Shown here: positions 7,406 through 16,935 of the stretch, piece after piece
Numbering within the stretch: the first letter of the stretch is position 1
Layout of the letters: every line of letters begins with the position of its first letter
DNA from: Pseudomonadota bacterium
GTDB taxonomy: Bacteria; Pseudomonadota; Gammaproteobacteria; Burkholderiales; Thiobacillaceae
Length of the DNA stretch: 19,177 bases
Direction: 5' to 3'
Assembly (NCBI GenBank): GCA_021821425.1
Contig: JAKACL010000013.1
Coordinates: forward strand, 1-19,177
Position numbers and translations under genes: made by a program
Notes under the pieces: generated by a model
The model's database searches: none
Told to the model about the DNA's origin: nothing
The model's input: only the letters and a program-made list of their open reading frames with translations

Positions 7406-8201
7406 TCCTCGTCAACGGCCAGTCTTGCGACAGCATCGACGCGCGCGACCGCGGGCTCGCCTACGGCGATGGCGTTTTCCGTACGCTGCGCACGCAGGCG
7501 GGTCAGCCGTTGTGGTGGTCCGACCATTACGCCGCGCTCGCTGCCGACTGTGCGGCACTGAAGCTGGCGTGTCCGGACCAAGCGGTGTTGCACGCAGAAG
7601 CCTGCGCTGTGGCCGAAGCCGGGACGGGCGTCGTCAAGATCGTGATCACGCGTGGCGTCGGCATGCGCGGCTACGCCTCATCCGGCGGGATGCCTATCAC
7701 ACGGCTGGTGTTGTCGGCGCCGCTGCCGGCGCATGCACGTGACGATGCGCCGCAAGCGATTACGGCGCGCTGGTGCAGCCTGCGGCTCGCGCGCCAGCCG
7801 CGGCTGGCCGGCGTCAAACATCTGAACCGGCTGGAGAACGTGCTGGCGCGGGCCGAATGGGACGACCCGGACATTGTCGAGGGCCTGCTATGCGATATCG
7901 ACGGCATGGTGGTCGGCGGCGTCATGAGCAATCTCTTCTGGGCGCGGGACGGCGTGCTGTTCACGCCGGATCTCGGGCAGTGCGGCGTCGCCGGCGTGGC
8001 ACGCGCGCGTCTGCTGCGCGCGGCGGCGCGCCGCGGCATCCCCACCCGTATCGAACGCCTGCCGCCTGCCGCTATACTCGCGGCTGACGAGTTGATGATC
8101 TGCAACAGTCTGATCGGCGTGCGCCGAGTGGCCCGGCTGGACGACGCGAACTGGTTGCCCGCCGGTTGGACCGAGACCCTGAGTACAGCCTTGTATGAAG
8201 T

Positions 8202-8205
<4 letters not shown>
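7402..8205 (+). CDS. pabC: Aminodeoxychorismate lyase (PabC)
   Basis: PLP-dependent lyase that splits 4-amino-4-deoxychorismate into p-aminobenzoate and pyruvate, completing the PabB reaction. The 267-residue product (E. coli 269) is a fold-type IV aminotransferase-family protein. It shows MILVNG, the RGLAYGDGVFRTLR segment, and the PLP lysine Lys139 in GVKHLNRLENVLAR. ICNSLIGVRRV near the C-terminus is typical. The frame is open upstream through the palindromic element to about 7297, but the extension is repeat-derived and ATG 7402 matches the family start. No clear SD; an upstream small ORF ends on the start codon. Its TGA overlaps mltG as ATGA. The pabC-mltG-tmk-holB order matches E. coli. 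Confidence 0.95.
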
Positions 8206-10782
<2,577 letters not shown>

Positions 10783-10794
10783 GAGAGAGCAACG

Positions 10795-11166
10795 ATGAAC
10801 GCAACCGCCAACGATGTAACAGGACAGGTCCGCCCCGGCGTGCTGTCGCTGTCGATCAAGGAAAAGTCCGCCCTGTTCGCAGCCTACATGCCGTTCGTCA
10901 AGGGCGGCGGCCTGTTCATTCCCACCAGCAAGAGCTACAAGATGGGCGAGGAAGTGTTCATGCTGCTGACGCTGATGGAGGACCCCGTCAAGCTGCCGGT
11001 GTCCGGCAAGGTGGTCTGGGTGACGCCCACCGGTGCGCACGGCAGCCGCACCCAGGGCGTCGGCGTGCAGTTCGCGTTCAACGAAAGCGGCAAGGCGGCG
11101 CAACACAAGATTGAAGGTTTGCTCGGCGGTTCGTTAAAATCGGTACGTCCCACGCACACCATGTAG
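10795..11166 (+). CDS. pilZ: Type IV pilus assembly protein PilZ
   Basis: Small cytoplasmic protein needed for type IV pilus biogenesis. In Xanthomonas it bridges the PilB ATPase and the degenerate GGDEF/EAL protein FimX. The 123-residue product matches the founding PilZ along its length: PGVLSLSIKEKSALFAAYMP, GGLFIPTSKSYKMGEEVFML, GKVVWVTP, GVGVQF and the C-terminal LKSVRPTHTM. It lacks the RxxxR motif that lets other PilZ domains bind cyclic di-GMP, as expected for this subfamily. The SD is weak (GAGAGAG). The holB-pilZ-tatD order is the conserved one. Presence of pilZ implies pilus genes elsewhere in the genome. Confidence 0.95.
   Translation: MNATANDVTGQVRPGVLSLSIKEKSALFAAYMPFVKGGGLFIPTSKSYKMGEEVFMLLTLMEDPVKLPVSGKVVWVTPTGAHGSRTQGVGVQFAFNESGKAAQHKIEGLLGGSLKSVRPTHTM
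11111..11140 (+). promoter_or_regulatory. Weak candidate promoter inside the pilZ 3' end
   Basis: TTGAAG (11111-11116) and TAAAAT (11135-11140) are spaced 18 bp and resemble a sigma-70 promoter that could serve tatD. The possible terminator at 11181-11200 lies between it and tatD, which argues against it unless that terminator is leaky. Low confidence. Confidence 0.25.
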
Positions 11167-11180
11167 CATTTCAGCCGCCT

Positions 11181-11200
11181 GGCGGTGCGCCGGTTTTTTT
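11181..11200 (+). terminator. Possible terminator after pilZ
   Basis: GGCG-GTG-CGCC forms a short all-GC stem with a triloop. Two G and a run of seven T (11194-11200) follow. The U-tract is good but the stem is only 4 bp, so termination would be partial. It would mark the end of the long fab-pab-holB-pilZ transcript. Confidence 0.35.
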
Positions 11201-11232
11201 GACGAAGACGCGTTTGCCCGCGTACGCACCGC

Positions 11233-12003
11233 ATGTATATCGACTCCCACTGCCACATCAATTTCCCCGACCTTGCCGGCAGGCTGCCCGCGGTGTTCGC
11301 GCGCATGGCTGCCAACCAGGTCAGCCATGCGCTGTGCATCAGCGTGGAGCTGGAAAAATTCCCCGAGATCCGAAGCCTCGCCGAAACGCATCCCAATGTG
11401 TATGCCTCGGTCGGTGTGCATCCCGATCACGAGGATTGCACCGAGCCGACAGTGGACGAACTGGTTGCGCTGGCCGATCACCCGAAGGTGGTGGCGATCG
11501 GCGAGACCGGACTGGATTATTTCCGCCTGACCGGAGACCTCGAATGGCAGCGCGAACGTTTCCGCACCCACATCCGTGCCGCGCGAACCTGTCACAAACC
11601 GCTGGTGATCCATACCCGTTCCGCCGCCGCCGACACCCTGCGTATCATGCAGGAAGAGCATGCGAGCGAAGCGGGCGGCGTGATGCACTGCTTCACCGAG
11701 AGTTTGGCGGTGGCCGAGGCGGCCATCGAGCAGGGGTTCTACATTTCGTTTTCCGGTATCGTCACCTTCAAGAATGCCGCCAGCCTGCGCGAGGTGGCCG
11801 CTGCCATACCGCTGGAGCGCATGCTGATCGAGACGGATTCGCCCTATCTGGCGCCGGTGCCGCATCGTGGGCAGACCAACGAGCCGGGCTACGTCATGCA
11901 TGTGGCCGAGGAAATCGCGCGGGTGCGCGGAATGCACGTCGAGGCGGTGGGTGAGGCGACCACGCAGAACTTCTTTCGTCTGTTCGCCGCGGCGCGTCCC
12001 TGA
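11233..12003 (+). CDS. tatD: TatD family metal-dependent hydrolase
   Basis: Cytoplasmic metal-dependent deoxyribonuclease/3'-exonuclease family (TatD/YcfH), linked to DNA repair. YcfH-type members stand beside holB. The 256-residue TIM-barrel protein has the metal ligands His6 and His8 (DSHCH), Glu91 (GETGLDY), His127 (VIHTR), His152 (MHCF) and Asp202 (ETDSPYLAP). ATG 11233 matches the family start, though no SD is evident. It ends the + strand series and converges on the GGDEF/EAL gene 69 bases away. Of the paralogues it corresponds in context to E. coli ycfH; the symbol tatD is used in the broad family sense. Confidence 0.93.
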   Translation: MYIDSHCHINFPDLAGRLPAVFARMAANQVSHALCISVELEKFPEIRSLAETHPNVYASVGVHPDHEDCTEPTVDELVALADHPKVVAIGETGLDYFRLTGDLEWQRERFRTHIRAARTCHKPLVIHTRSAAADTLRIMQEEHASEAGGVMHCFTESLAVAEAAIEQGFYISFSGIVTFKNAASLREVAAAIPLERMLIETDSPYLAPVPHRGQTNEPGYVMHVAEEIARVRGMHVEAVGEATTQNFFRLFAAARP

Positions 12004-12022
12004 GTCGGGCTGCGCGCGCCTG

Positions 12023-12042
12023 GCGCACGGCTTCCAGTGCGC
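12023..12042. terminator. Hairpin between convergent genes
   Basis: GCGCAC and GTGCGC form a 6-bp stem that can be continued by GG/CC past one bulged base, in the 69-base gap between the tatD stop and the end of the GGDEF/EAL gene. Neither strand has a U-tract, so any role in ending the two converging transcripts would be Rho-dependent or weak. Confidence 0.3.
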
Positions 12043-12072
12043 GAGCGAAGGCGGATCCGCGCGGGTGAGCGG

Positions 12073-14511
12073 TTAGAAACCGTTGCGCGGCTGAGTCTGG
12101 GCGAGGGCGTTGCGGTCGACGGCCTGCGGCCTGTGCAGGTAATAACCCTGCCCGTAGTCCACCCCGATTTCCTGCAGTGCCCTAAGCGTAGCCTCGTCCT
12201 CGATGAATTCGGCCACGCAGGCGATTTTCAGCGTTTTGGCGATCTGGGTGATCGCGACCACAATGGAGTGGTCGTGGTCGTCGTGCACCATGTTGCGCAC
12301 AAAGCTGCCGTCGATCTTCAGGTAATCCACCGGCAGCATCTTGAGATAGCCGAAGGAACTGAGGCCGCTGCCGAAATCGTCGAGCGAGAACTGGCAGCCC
12401 ATTTTCTTCAGCTCGGTCATGAAACGGGCCGCATGCGATACGTTTCGGATGGCCGCGGTTTCGGTAATCTCGAACGTGATCAGGCCGGGCCTGACGCCAC
12501 TGCGCAGAATTTCGCGCCGGACGAAATCGAGCAGGTCCTCCTGCCCGAGCGATTGCCCGGACAGGTTGATCGCGTAGCTGGCCATGTCCAGCGTCTTGCC
12601 GTGGGCGGCGATCAGCTTGAGCGCATTGCGGATCACCCAGCGGTCGATGTCCGGCATGTGGCGAAAGCGTTCGGCCGCCGGGATCAGGCGCCCCGGCAGG
12701 ATCAGCGAACCGTCCTCTTCCAGCATGCGCACCAGCAGTTCGCAATGGGGTGCGCCACCGGCCGGGTCGAGCGGCAGAATTTTCTGGTAATGCAGTACGA
12801 AGCGGTCATTCTCCAGCGCATTGGGAATGCGCACCGACCACTGCATTTCCAGCTGACGCCGCGCCTGTTCGACGTCGTCGAGATTGGAAATGTGAATCTG
12901 GTTGCGGCCTTTGTCCTTCGCCACGAAACAGGCGATGTCGGCGTTGCTGAAGACTTCCGCCGCGGTGCCGGTGTCCGGCCGGATGGGTACCACGCCGATG
13001 CTGATGCCCACCTCGAAGGTCTGTCCCTCCCACAGGTAGCGGTAGTCGCGCACCCGGTTGCGGATATCCTCGGCCAGTGCGCGCGCCTCGTTCATCGGCA
13101 CATTGCGCAGCAGCACACCGAATTCGTCGCCCCCGAGGCGGGCGACGGTGTCGGTGTCGCGCACCCGATGCTGAATCATCGTGGCCAGTTCAATCAGCAG
13201 GCCGTCGCCGGCGATATGGCCACAGGTGTCGTTGACCACCTTGAACTGGTCGAGGTCCATGTAGCAGAACGCATGGTCGGTGCCGTCGGTCTTGGCATCC
13301 TTCAGGACGTCACCGATCTGGCGTTCGAACTCGCGGCGGTTGATCAGTCCGGTCAGCACGTCGTGGGTGGCCTGGTAGGCCAGCTTGCGCGAGGCCTCGC
13401 GGGCCTCGGTCACGTCGTGGAACACCAGAACGGCGCCGATGGTCTTGCCGTTCTTGCCGCGGATCGGCGCCGCGGTTTCCTCGACCGCGTACTGGTTGCC
13501 ATCGGCGCTCACGAGCTGGGCGTGGTTGGCGCCGCTGATCAGGGTGTCCTCGGCGAGGCAGAGGCGCACGGGATTCGCGAGCGGGCTGCCGGTAGCCTGG
13601 TCCTGCACCCGGTAGAGAATTTCGATGGGTTTGCCGGTGGCGTTGGCGAGCCCGTAGCCGGTCAGCGTTTCCGCCACCGGGTTCAGATAGCGCACGCGGC
13701 CCTCGAGATCGGTGGTGATGACGCCGTCGCCGATGGAATGCAGCGTTACTTCGGCACGCTCCTTTTCCTCGTGCAGCGCCTGCTCGGACTGGTGGAGCGC
13801 TTCGATCCGGTTGCGGATCGCCTCGGTCATGGTATTGAAGTTGCTGGCCAGCACGCCGATTTCGTCGCGGCTGGTCACCGGAATAAAAAGACCGTAGTCG
13901 CCTGCGCTGACTTTCCGGGTGGCCGCCAGCAGCGACTTGATATGACGCGTCAGCAGATAACCGGCCAGCCCCAGCGCAAGCAGCGTGAACAGGATTTCCG
14001 CGCCGGCGATCAGCAGGCTCTGGCGCAGGATGTTGTTTTTCGAGGCGATATAGGTCGCCAGCGACAGGCCGTAGCGCGCATAGCCCACGGTTTCGCCGGC
14101 GAGCGTGATCGGGATGCTGGTGTCGTAGACCAGATCGCCCATGCTTTGCCGGATGTCACGATCGAGTTCGGGCATGTTGAGCGGGTCGACCCTGCCGGCC
14201 TGTGCATAGACGACGTGCTTGTCGTCGTAGACGACGACATAATCGAGTTCGGCGGCCTTGCTGCTGACCAGCTGGTTGAGGATTTCCCGGATCGAGGCAT
14301 GGTCGCGCTCGAACAGGCGGGCGCCGAGCGAGGCGTTGAACAGCGGGTTGACGGTCTGCAGCCGCGCCTCGGTGCGTTCCGCCATCACGTTGGTCATCAG
14401 GCGCACGCTGTTGGCGATCAAGAGTCCCAGCATCGTCACCTCGATCAGGATGCTGACGATGACCAGTCGAGTGCGGATGGAATGGAAGAAGGGAGTGGTG
14501 CTGTCGGTCAC
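12073..14511 (-). CDS. Membrane HAMP-PAS-GGDEF-EAL cyclic-di-GMP enzyme
   Basis: An 812-residue sensor enzyme of cyclic-di-GMP turnover. Membrane segments at about 16-36 and 164-186 enclose a periplasmic sensor of about 125 residues. HAMP (about 187-240), PAS (about 250-368), GGDEF (about 375-535) and EAL (about 560-800) domains follow. The cyclase site GGDEF is intact at 460-464, with an RDTD inhibitory site at 451-454. The EAL signature reads ELLVR with Glu591 kept. NLSGQSL, EITETA, LDDFGSG, DYLKIDG, AEFIE and the QG of YGQGYYL keep the residues normally needed for phosphodiesterase activity. Both activities are therefore plausible. The start is GTG, overlapping the stop of the upstream substrate-binding protein gene as GTGA, so the two are surely coexpressed and probably functional partners. 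Confidence 0.94.
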   Translation of the reverse strand: MTDSTTPFFHSIRTRLVIVSILIEVTMLGLLIANSVRLMTNVMAERTEARLQTVNPLFNASLGARLFERDHASIREILNQLVSSKAAELDYVVVYDDKHVVYAQAGRVDPLNMPELDRDIRQSMGDLVYDTSIPITLAGETVGYARYGLSLATYIASKNNILRQSLLIAGAEILFTLLALGLAGYLLTRHIKSLLAATRKVSAGDYGLFIPVTSRDEIGVLASNFNTMTEAIRNRIEALHQSEQALHEEKERAEVTLHSIGDGVITTDLEGRVRYLNPVAETLTGYGLANATGKPIEILYRVQDQATGSPLANPVRLCLAEDTLISGANHAQLVSADGNQYAVEETAAPIRGKNGKTIGAVLVFHDVTEAREASRKLAYQATHDVLTGLINRREFERQIGDVLKDAKTDGTDHAFCYMDLDQFKVVNDTCGHIAGDGLLIELATMIQHRVRDTDTVARLGGDEFGVLLRNVPMNEARALAEDIRNRVRDYRYLWEGQTFEVGISIGVVPIRPDTGTAAEVFSNADIACFVAKDKGRNQIHISNLDDVEQARRQLEMQWSVRIPNALENDRFVLHYQKILPLDPAGGAPHCELLVRMLEEDGSLILPGRLIPAAERFRHMPDIDRWVIRNALKLIAAHGKTLDMASYAINLSGQSLGQEDLLDFVRREILRSGVRPGLITFEITETAAIRNVSHAARFMTELKKMGCQFSLDDFGSGLSSFGYLKMLPVDYLKIDGSFVRNMVHDDHDHSIVVAITQIAKTLKIACVAEFIEDEATLRALQEIGVDYGQGYYLHRPQAVDRNALAQTQPRNGF

Positions 14512-15347
14512 GGCCGGGCCGGCGCGGTGAGAATGCGGGTATAAGGGTCCATCCGCCGCATCACCCGGTCGTCGATGTGCTTGAATTTTTCGTAGCCGGT
14601 GGTGGCAAAGTAGGGCTCGCTACCGGGGACCCGATGGAAGTCGAGCAGCAGACCCTTGATCCGGGCGACATCCGGCGCCGACAGGCGTTTGTTCGCCATC
14701 AGCAGAAAACCCGGCAATTCTTCGGTGGTGCCGATTACCCGCAGGCGGTTCTTCTGCTCGTCAGCCAGCACCCGCCACAGCAGCGTGCCGGTCACCGAAG
14801 CATCGGCCTCGCCGCGCACGGGCGCGTGCATGGCGTTGTTGTGCGTGCGGGTCTCGATGATCGTCACCGACTCGCCGGGAACCAGGCCTTTCTGCCTGAG
14901 CAGCTGTTCCGCCATCTGGTAGATGATCGAGACCTTTTGCGCAATCATCACGGACTTGCCCTTAAGGTCCTCGATCCTGTGGATATTCGAATCCTTGCGG
15001 GCGAGGAAAATGCCCTGCACAGCGTGGCCGGTCTGCGCCAGGCGCAGGTAGCCGTCGCGGGTTTCGGCCAGGCGGCCGAGATGGGGCGCGGTGATGATGA
15101 TGTCGTACTGCCCCGCTTGGGTGCGATCGATGAAGGCCTGGAAGTCCGGCGCGGTGACCAGGGTGATGGGACGTTCCAGGCTTCTGGCGAGATATTCCTT
15201 GAGCGGGGTGTGGAAGGCGGCCAGCTGGCCCGGCGAGACATAGGGAAACACCCCCAGGATCAGCGGCGTTTTTTCGCTGGCCGCAGCACAAAACGAATTC
15301 AACGCCAGAACCGTCATCAGCATGACGGACTGTACCCATCGTTTCAT
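14508..15347 (-). CDS. Periplasmic PhnD-like substrate-binding protein
   Basis: A 279-residue secreted protein of the phosphate/phosphite/phosphonate-binding (PhnD-like) family. Residues 1 to about 24 form a signal peptide (KRW start, hydrophobic core, CAAAS near the cleavage site). The Cys is not in a proper lipobox. Mature segments ILGVFPYVSPGQLAAFHTPL, APDFQAFIDRTQAGQYDIII and DLKGKSVMIAQ are typical of these binding proteins. ATG 15347 is chosen because GAGGAGGAGGAG lies 7 bases upstream; a GTG at 15389 would place 14 extra polar residues before the signal peptide. No permease or ATPase gene adjoins it. Its stop overlaps the GGDEF/EAL start, so it probably acts as a ligand sensor. The ligand is unknown. 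Confidence 0.88.
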   Translation of the reverse strand: MKRWVQSVMLMTVLALNSFCAAASEKTPLILGVFPYVSPGQLAAFHTPLKEYLARSLERPITLVTAPDFQAFIDRTQAGQYDIIITAPHLGRLAETRDGYLRLAQTGHAVQGIFLARKDSNIHRIEDLKGKSVMIAQKVSIIYQMAEQLLRQKGLVPGESVTIIETRTHNNAMHAPVRGEADASVTGTLLWRVLADEQKNRLRVIGTTEELPGFLLMANKRLSAPDVARIKGLLLDFHRVPGSEPYFATTGYEKFKHIDDRVMRRMDPYTRILTAPARP

Positions 15348-15415
15348 CGCTCGACTCCTCCTCCTCGTGCATCCCTGGACGGCTTTCACAACGAACCGAT
15401 GCGGTCCGTGTACGC

Positions 15416-15445
15416 TACCCGTCGCCTATCCCGGGGCAACGGGTA
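15416..15445. repeat. Inverted repeat upstream of the binding-protein gene
   Basis: TACCCGT (15416-15422) and ACGGGTA (15439-15445) are perfect 7-bp inverted copies. The interior can extend the fold (GCC with GGC after one mismatch). It lies 69-98 bases upstream of the start at 15347, in the only gap (15348-15490) that could hold the promoter of the binding-protein/GGDEF-EAL pair. It could be an operator or a leader hairpin. No convincing -35/-10 pair was found nearby, though a TAAATT adjoins it on the - strand. Confidence 0.45.
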
Positions 15446-15490
15446 ATTTACGGCAATTTGGGGGAATATTGAACAATGACACGGGTTTTT

Positions 15491-16294
15491 CTACCCTGCG
15501 GTCTGTGCCAGACGGCGGAGGACATGTGCCGCCGCACGCAGGCCGAAGCTGGCGGTGACGCATACGGACGAACCGAAACCGGCGCAGTTGAGTCCGTGCA
15601 GCGCCGCGTCCTCGGGCCGCTCGTCGCATACGGCGGCTTCGGCCTCGGGGTAGGCGAGCGGCTCGGTGGAATACACACAGTCGACGCCGAGCTTGCGGCC
15701 GGCTGCAGGGTAGCCGTGTTCGCGGCGCAAACGACCGCGCACCTTGGCGAGCAGCGGATCCTCGGTGGTGCGGGCAAGATCGCCCAGCGCGATGCGGCCG
15801 GGGTCGGTTTGCCCGCCCGCGGCGCCCACGCAGACCAGCTTCATGCGCTGCCGCCGGCAGTGGACAATCAGCGCGACCTTGGCGCGGGCGTTGTCGATGG
15901 CGTCCACCACGTAATCGAAGTCGCCTGCGAGCAGCTGCGCCACATTGTCGGGACTCAGGAATTCCTCCACCCCCGTCACCCGGCAGTACGGGTTGATGGC
16001 GTGGATGCGTTCGGCCATGGCCTGGGTTTTTGACTTGCCAAGTTCGTGCGTCAGCGCATGCACCTGGCGGTTGATATTGGATTCGGCCAGATGATCGGGG
16101 TCGATCAGGGTCAGCCGGCCGATGGCGGTCCGCGCCAGCGCTTCGGCCGTCCAGGCGCCAACGCCGCCGATGCCGATGACGCAGACATGCGATTGCTGAA
16201 AGCGCGCCAGCGCTGCCGCGCCGTACAGCCGGCGCACGCCGCCGAAACGCCGTTCGAAATCGATCGCGTGTTCGCCGGAAAAGAGTTCAGTCAT
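15491..16294 (-). CDS. tcdA: tRNA threonylcarbamoyladenosine dehydratase TcdA
   Basis: ATP-dependent E1-like enzyme (formerly CsdL/YgdL) that cyclises t6A at position 37 of ANN-decoding tRNAs to ct6A. The 267-residue product (E. coli 268) has FERRFGGVRRLYG near the N-terminus, the nucleotide-binding GIGGVGAW (41-48), SNINRQVHAL, the GGAGGQ-like GAAGGQTDP, KLGVDCVYSTE and the C-terminal GFGSS...TASFG segment, in the same order as E. coli TcdA. ATG 16294 matches the family start, but no SD precedes it. A strong terminator separates it from the gene upstream, so it probably has its own weak promoter or depends on read-through. No clear U-tract terminator follows the stop. Confidence 0.94.
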   Translation of the reverse strand: MTELFSGEHAIDFERRFGGVRRLYGAAALARFQQSHVCVIGIGGVGAWTAEALARTAIGRLTLIDPDHLAESNINRQVHALTHELGKSKTQAMAERIHAINPYCRVTGVEEFLSPDNVAQLLAGDFDYVVDAIDNARAKVALIVHCRRQRMKLVCVGAAGGQTDPGRIALGDLARTTEDPLLAKVRGRLRREHGYPAAGRKLGVDCVYSTEPLAYPEAEAAVCDERPEDAALHGLNCAGFGSSVCVTASFGLRAAAHVLRRLAQTAG

Positions 16295-16317
16295 GCAGCG
16301 GAAGGAAAGGGGGCGCG

Positions 16318-16350
16318 AAAAGTCAGCGGCCGGGGAGGCCCGGCCGCTGA
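16318..16350 (-). terminator. Strong intrinsic terminator after the GlcG-like gene
   Basis: On the - strand TCAGCGGCCGGG, loop CCTC, CCCGGCCGCTGA gives a perfect 12-bp stem, followed by CTTTTC. It begins 4 bases after the stop codon of the GlcG-like gene. This is the clearest terminator in the window; the U-run is short (4) but the stem is very stable. The stem is symmetrical, but there is no T-run on the + side. Confidence 0.8.
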
Positions 16351-16353
16351 GGT

Positions 16354-16857
16354 TTACAGACTGGCGCTTTCCAATTCGAACTGGATCGCCTGGATGCCGG
16401 CCTTGGCGCAGGCTTCATCCTGCGCGCCGGTGGCGGCACCCGAGATGCCGATGGCGCCGATGATGTTGCCGGCAGCCTCAATAGGCAAGCCGCCTGCGGA
16501 GAACACCAGACCGTCGATCTTGCCGACCGAGAATGGCTGGGTGAAGCGGTTTTCCATGGCCGAGGTGGCGGCATTGAAGTTGACTGCGGTGTTGGCTTTT
16601 TGCTTGCTGATTTCCAGCGTGATGCGAGGCGCCAGGGTATCGCGCAACACCGCCATCGGATCGCCGCTGCGGTCCACCACGGTGACACCGATCTGGATGC
16701 CTTCCTTGCGGCAGGCGTCGAGCGCGGCGCGCGCCATTTTTTCCGAGGCCTCGACCGTGAGCCGCGGGATCTTGACGATGACCGGGACGTCAGCGGCCAG
16801 GGCGGGAGAGGCGAAAAACACGGCACAGCTGGCAACGATCAGTAAGGGTTTGCGCAT
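16354..16857 (-). CDS. Secreted GlcG/HbpS-family protein
   Basis: A 167-residue exported protein with a signal peptide (MRKPLLIVASCAVFFASPALA, cleavage after ALA at 21-22) and one GlcG/HbpS (PF03928-type) domain. Signature segments are VTVVDRSGDPMAVLRD and GGLPIEAAGNIIGAIGISG followed by GAQDEACAKAG. Family members include heme-binding or heme-responsive HbpS and GlcG of glycolate operons; the ligand cannot be told from sequence. The start at 16857 has AGGAG 8 bases upstream. The in-frame ATG at 16863 would leave only 2 bases, so it is less likely. It lies 78 bases after dnaJ on the same strand and may be cotranscribed with it. A strong terminator follows. Confidence 0.85.
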   Translation of the reverse strand: MRKPLLIVASCAVFFASPALAADVPVIVKIPRLTVEASEKMARAALDACRKEGIQIGVTVVDRSGDPMAVLRDTLAPRITLEISKQKANTAVNFNAATSAMENRFTQPFSVGKIDGLVFSAGGLPIEAAGNIIGAIGISGAATGAQDEACAKAGIQAIQFELESASL

Positions 16858-16907
16858 GTTCATGTCTCCTCTGTGCAGTAGAAGCAAGGCGGGTCCAGCT
16901 CCGGAAT

Positions 16908-16934
16908 CTCCGGGTCCCGGTCGTGAACCCGGAG
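16908..16934 (-). other. Intercistronic hairpin between dnaJ and the GlcG-like gene
   Basis: CTCCGGGT and ACCCGGAG form a perfect 8-bp stem with an 11-base loop, starting one base after the dnaJ stop codon. A nearby third copy of the half-site core (CTCCGG at 16899-16904) allows an alternative fold. No U-tract follows, so it is more likely an mRNA-processing or stability element, or a weak Rho-type boundary, than an intrinsic terminator. Confidence 0.45.
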
Positions 16935-16935
16935 T

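Noticed and set aside
12037..14544. Long open frame of 835 codons on the + strand opposite the GGDEF/EAL gene
   Set aside because: Its translation is low-complexity (rich in H, V, G, Q) and has no domain. The opposite strand encodes a clear multi-domain enzyme, so this is a codon-bias shadow in GC-rich DNA.
15348..15490. Defined sigma-70 promoter for the binding-protein gene
   Set aside because: Candidate -10 boxes (TAAATT, CAATAT) have no -35 partner at a usable distance. A promoter must be near but cannot be placed.
15475..15494. Terminator after tcdA from GGGT / ACCC around the stop codon
   Set aside because: Only a 4-bp stem with an A-rich loop on the coding strand and no downstream T-run.
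16895..16934. Intrinsic terminator directly after dnaJ
   Set aside because: The stem is good but no T-run follows on the - strand; it is kept only as an intercistronic hairpin.
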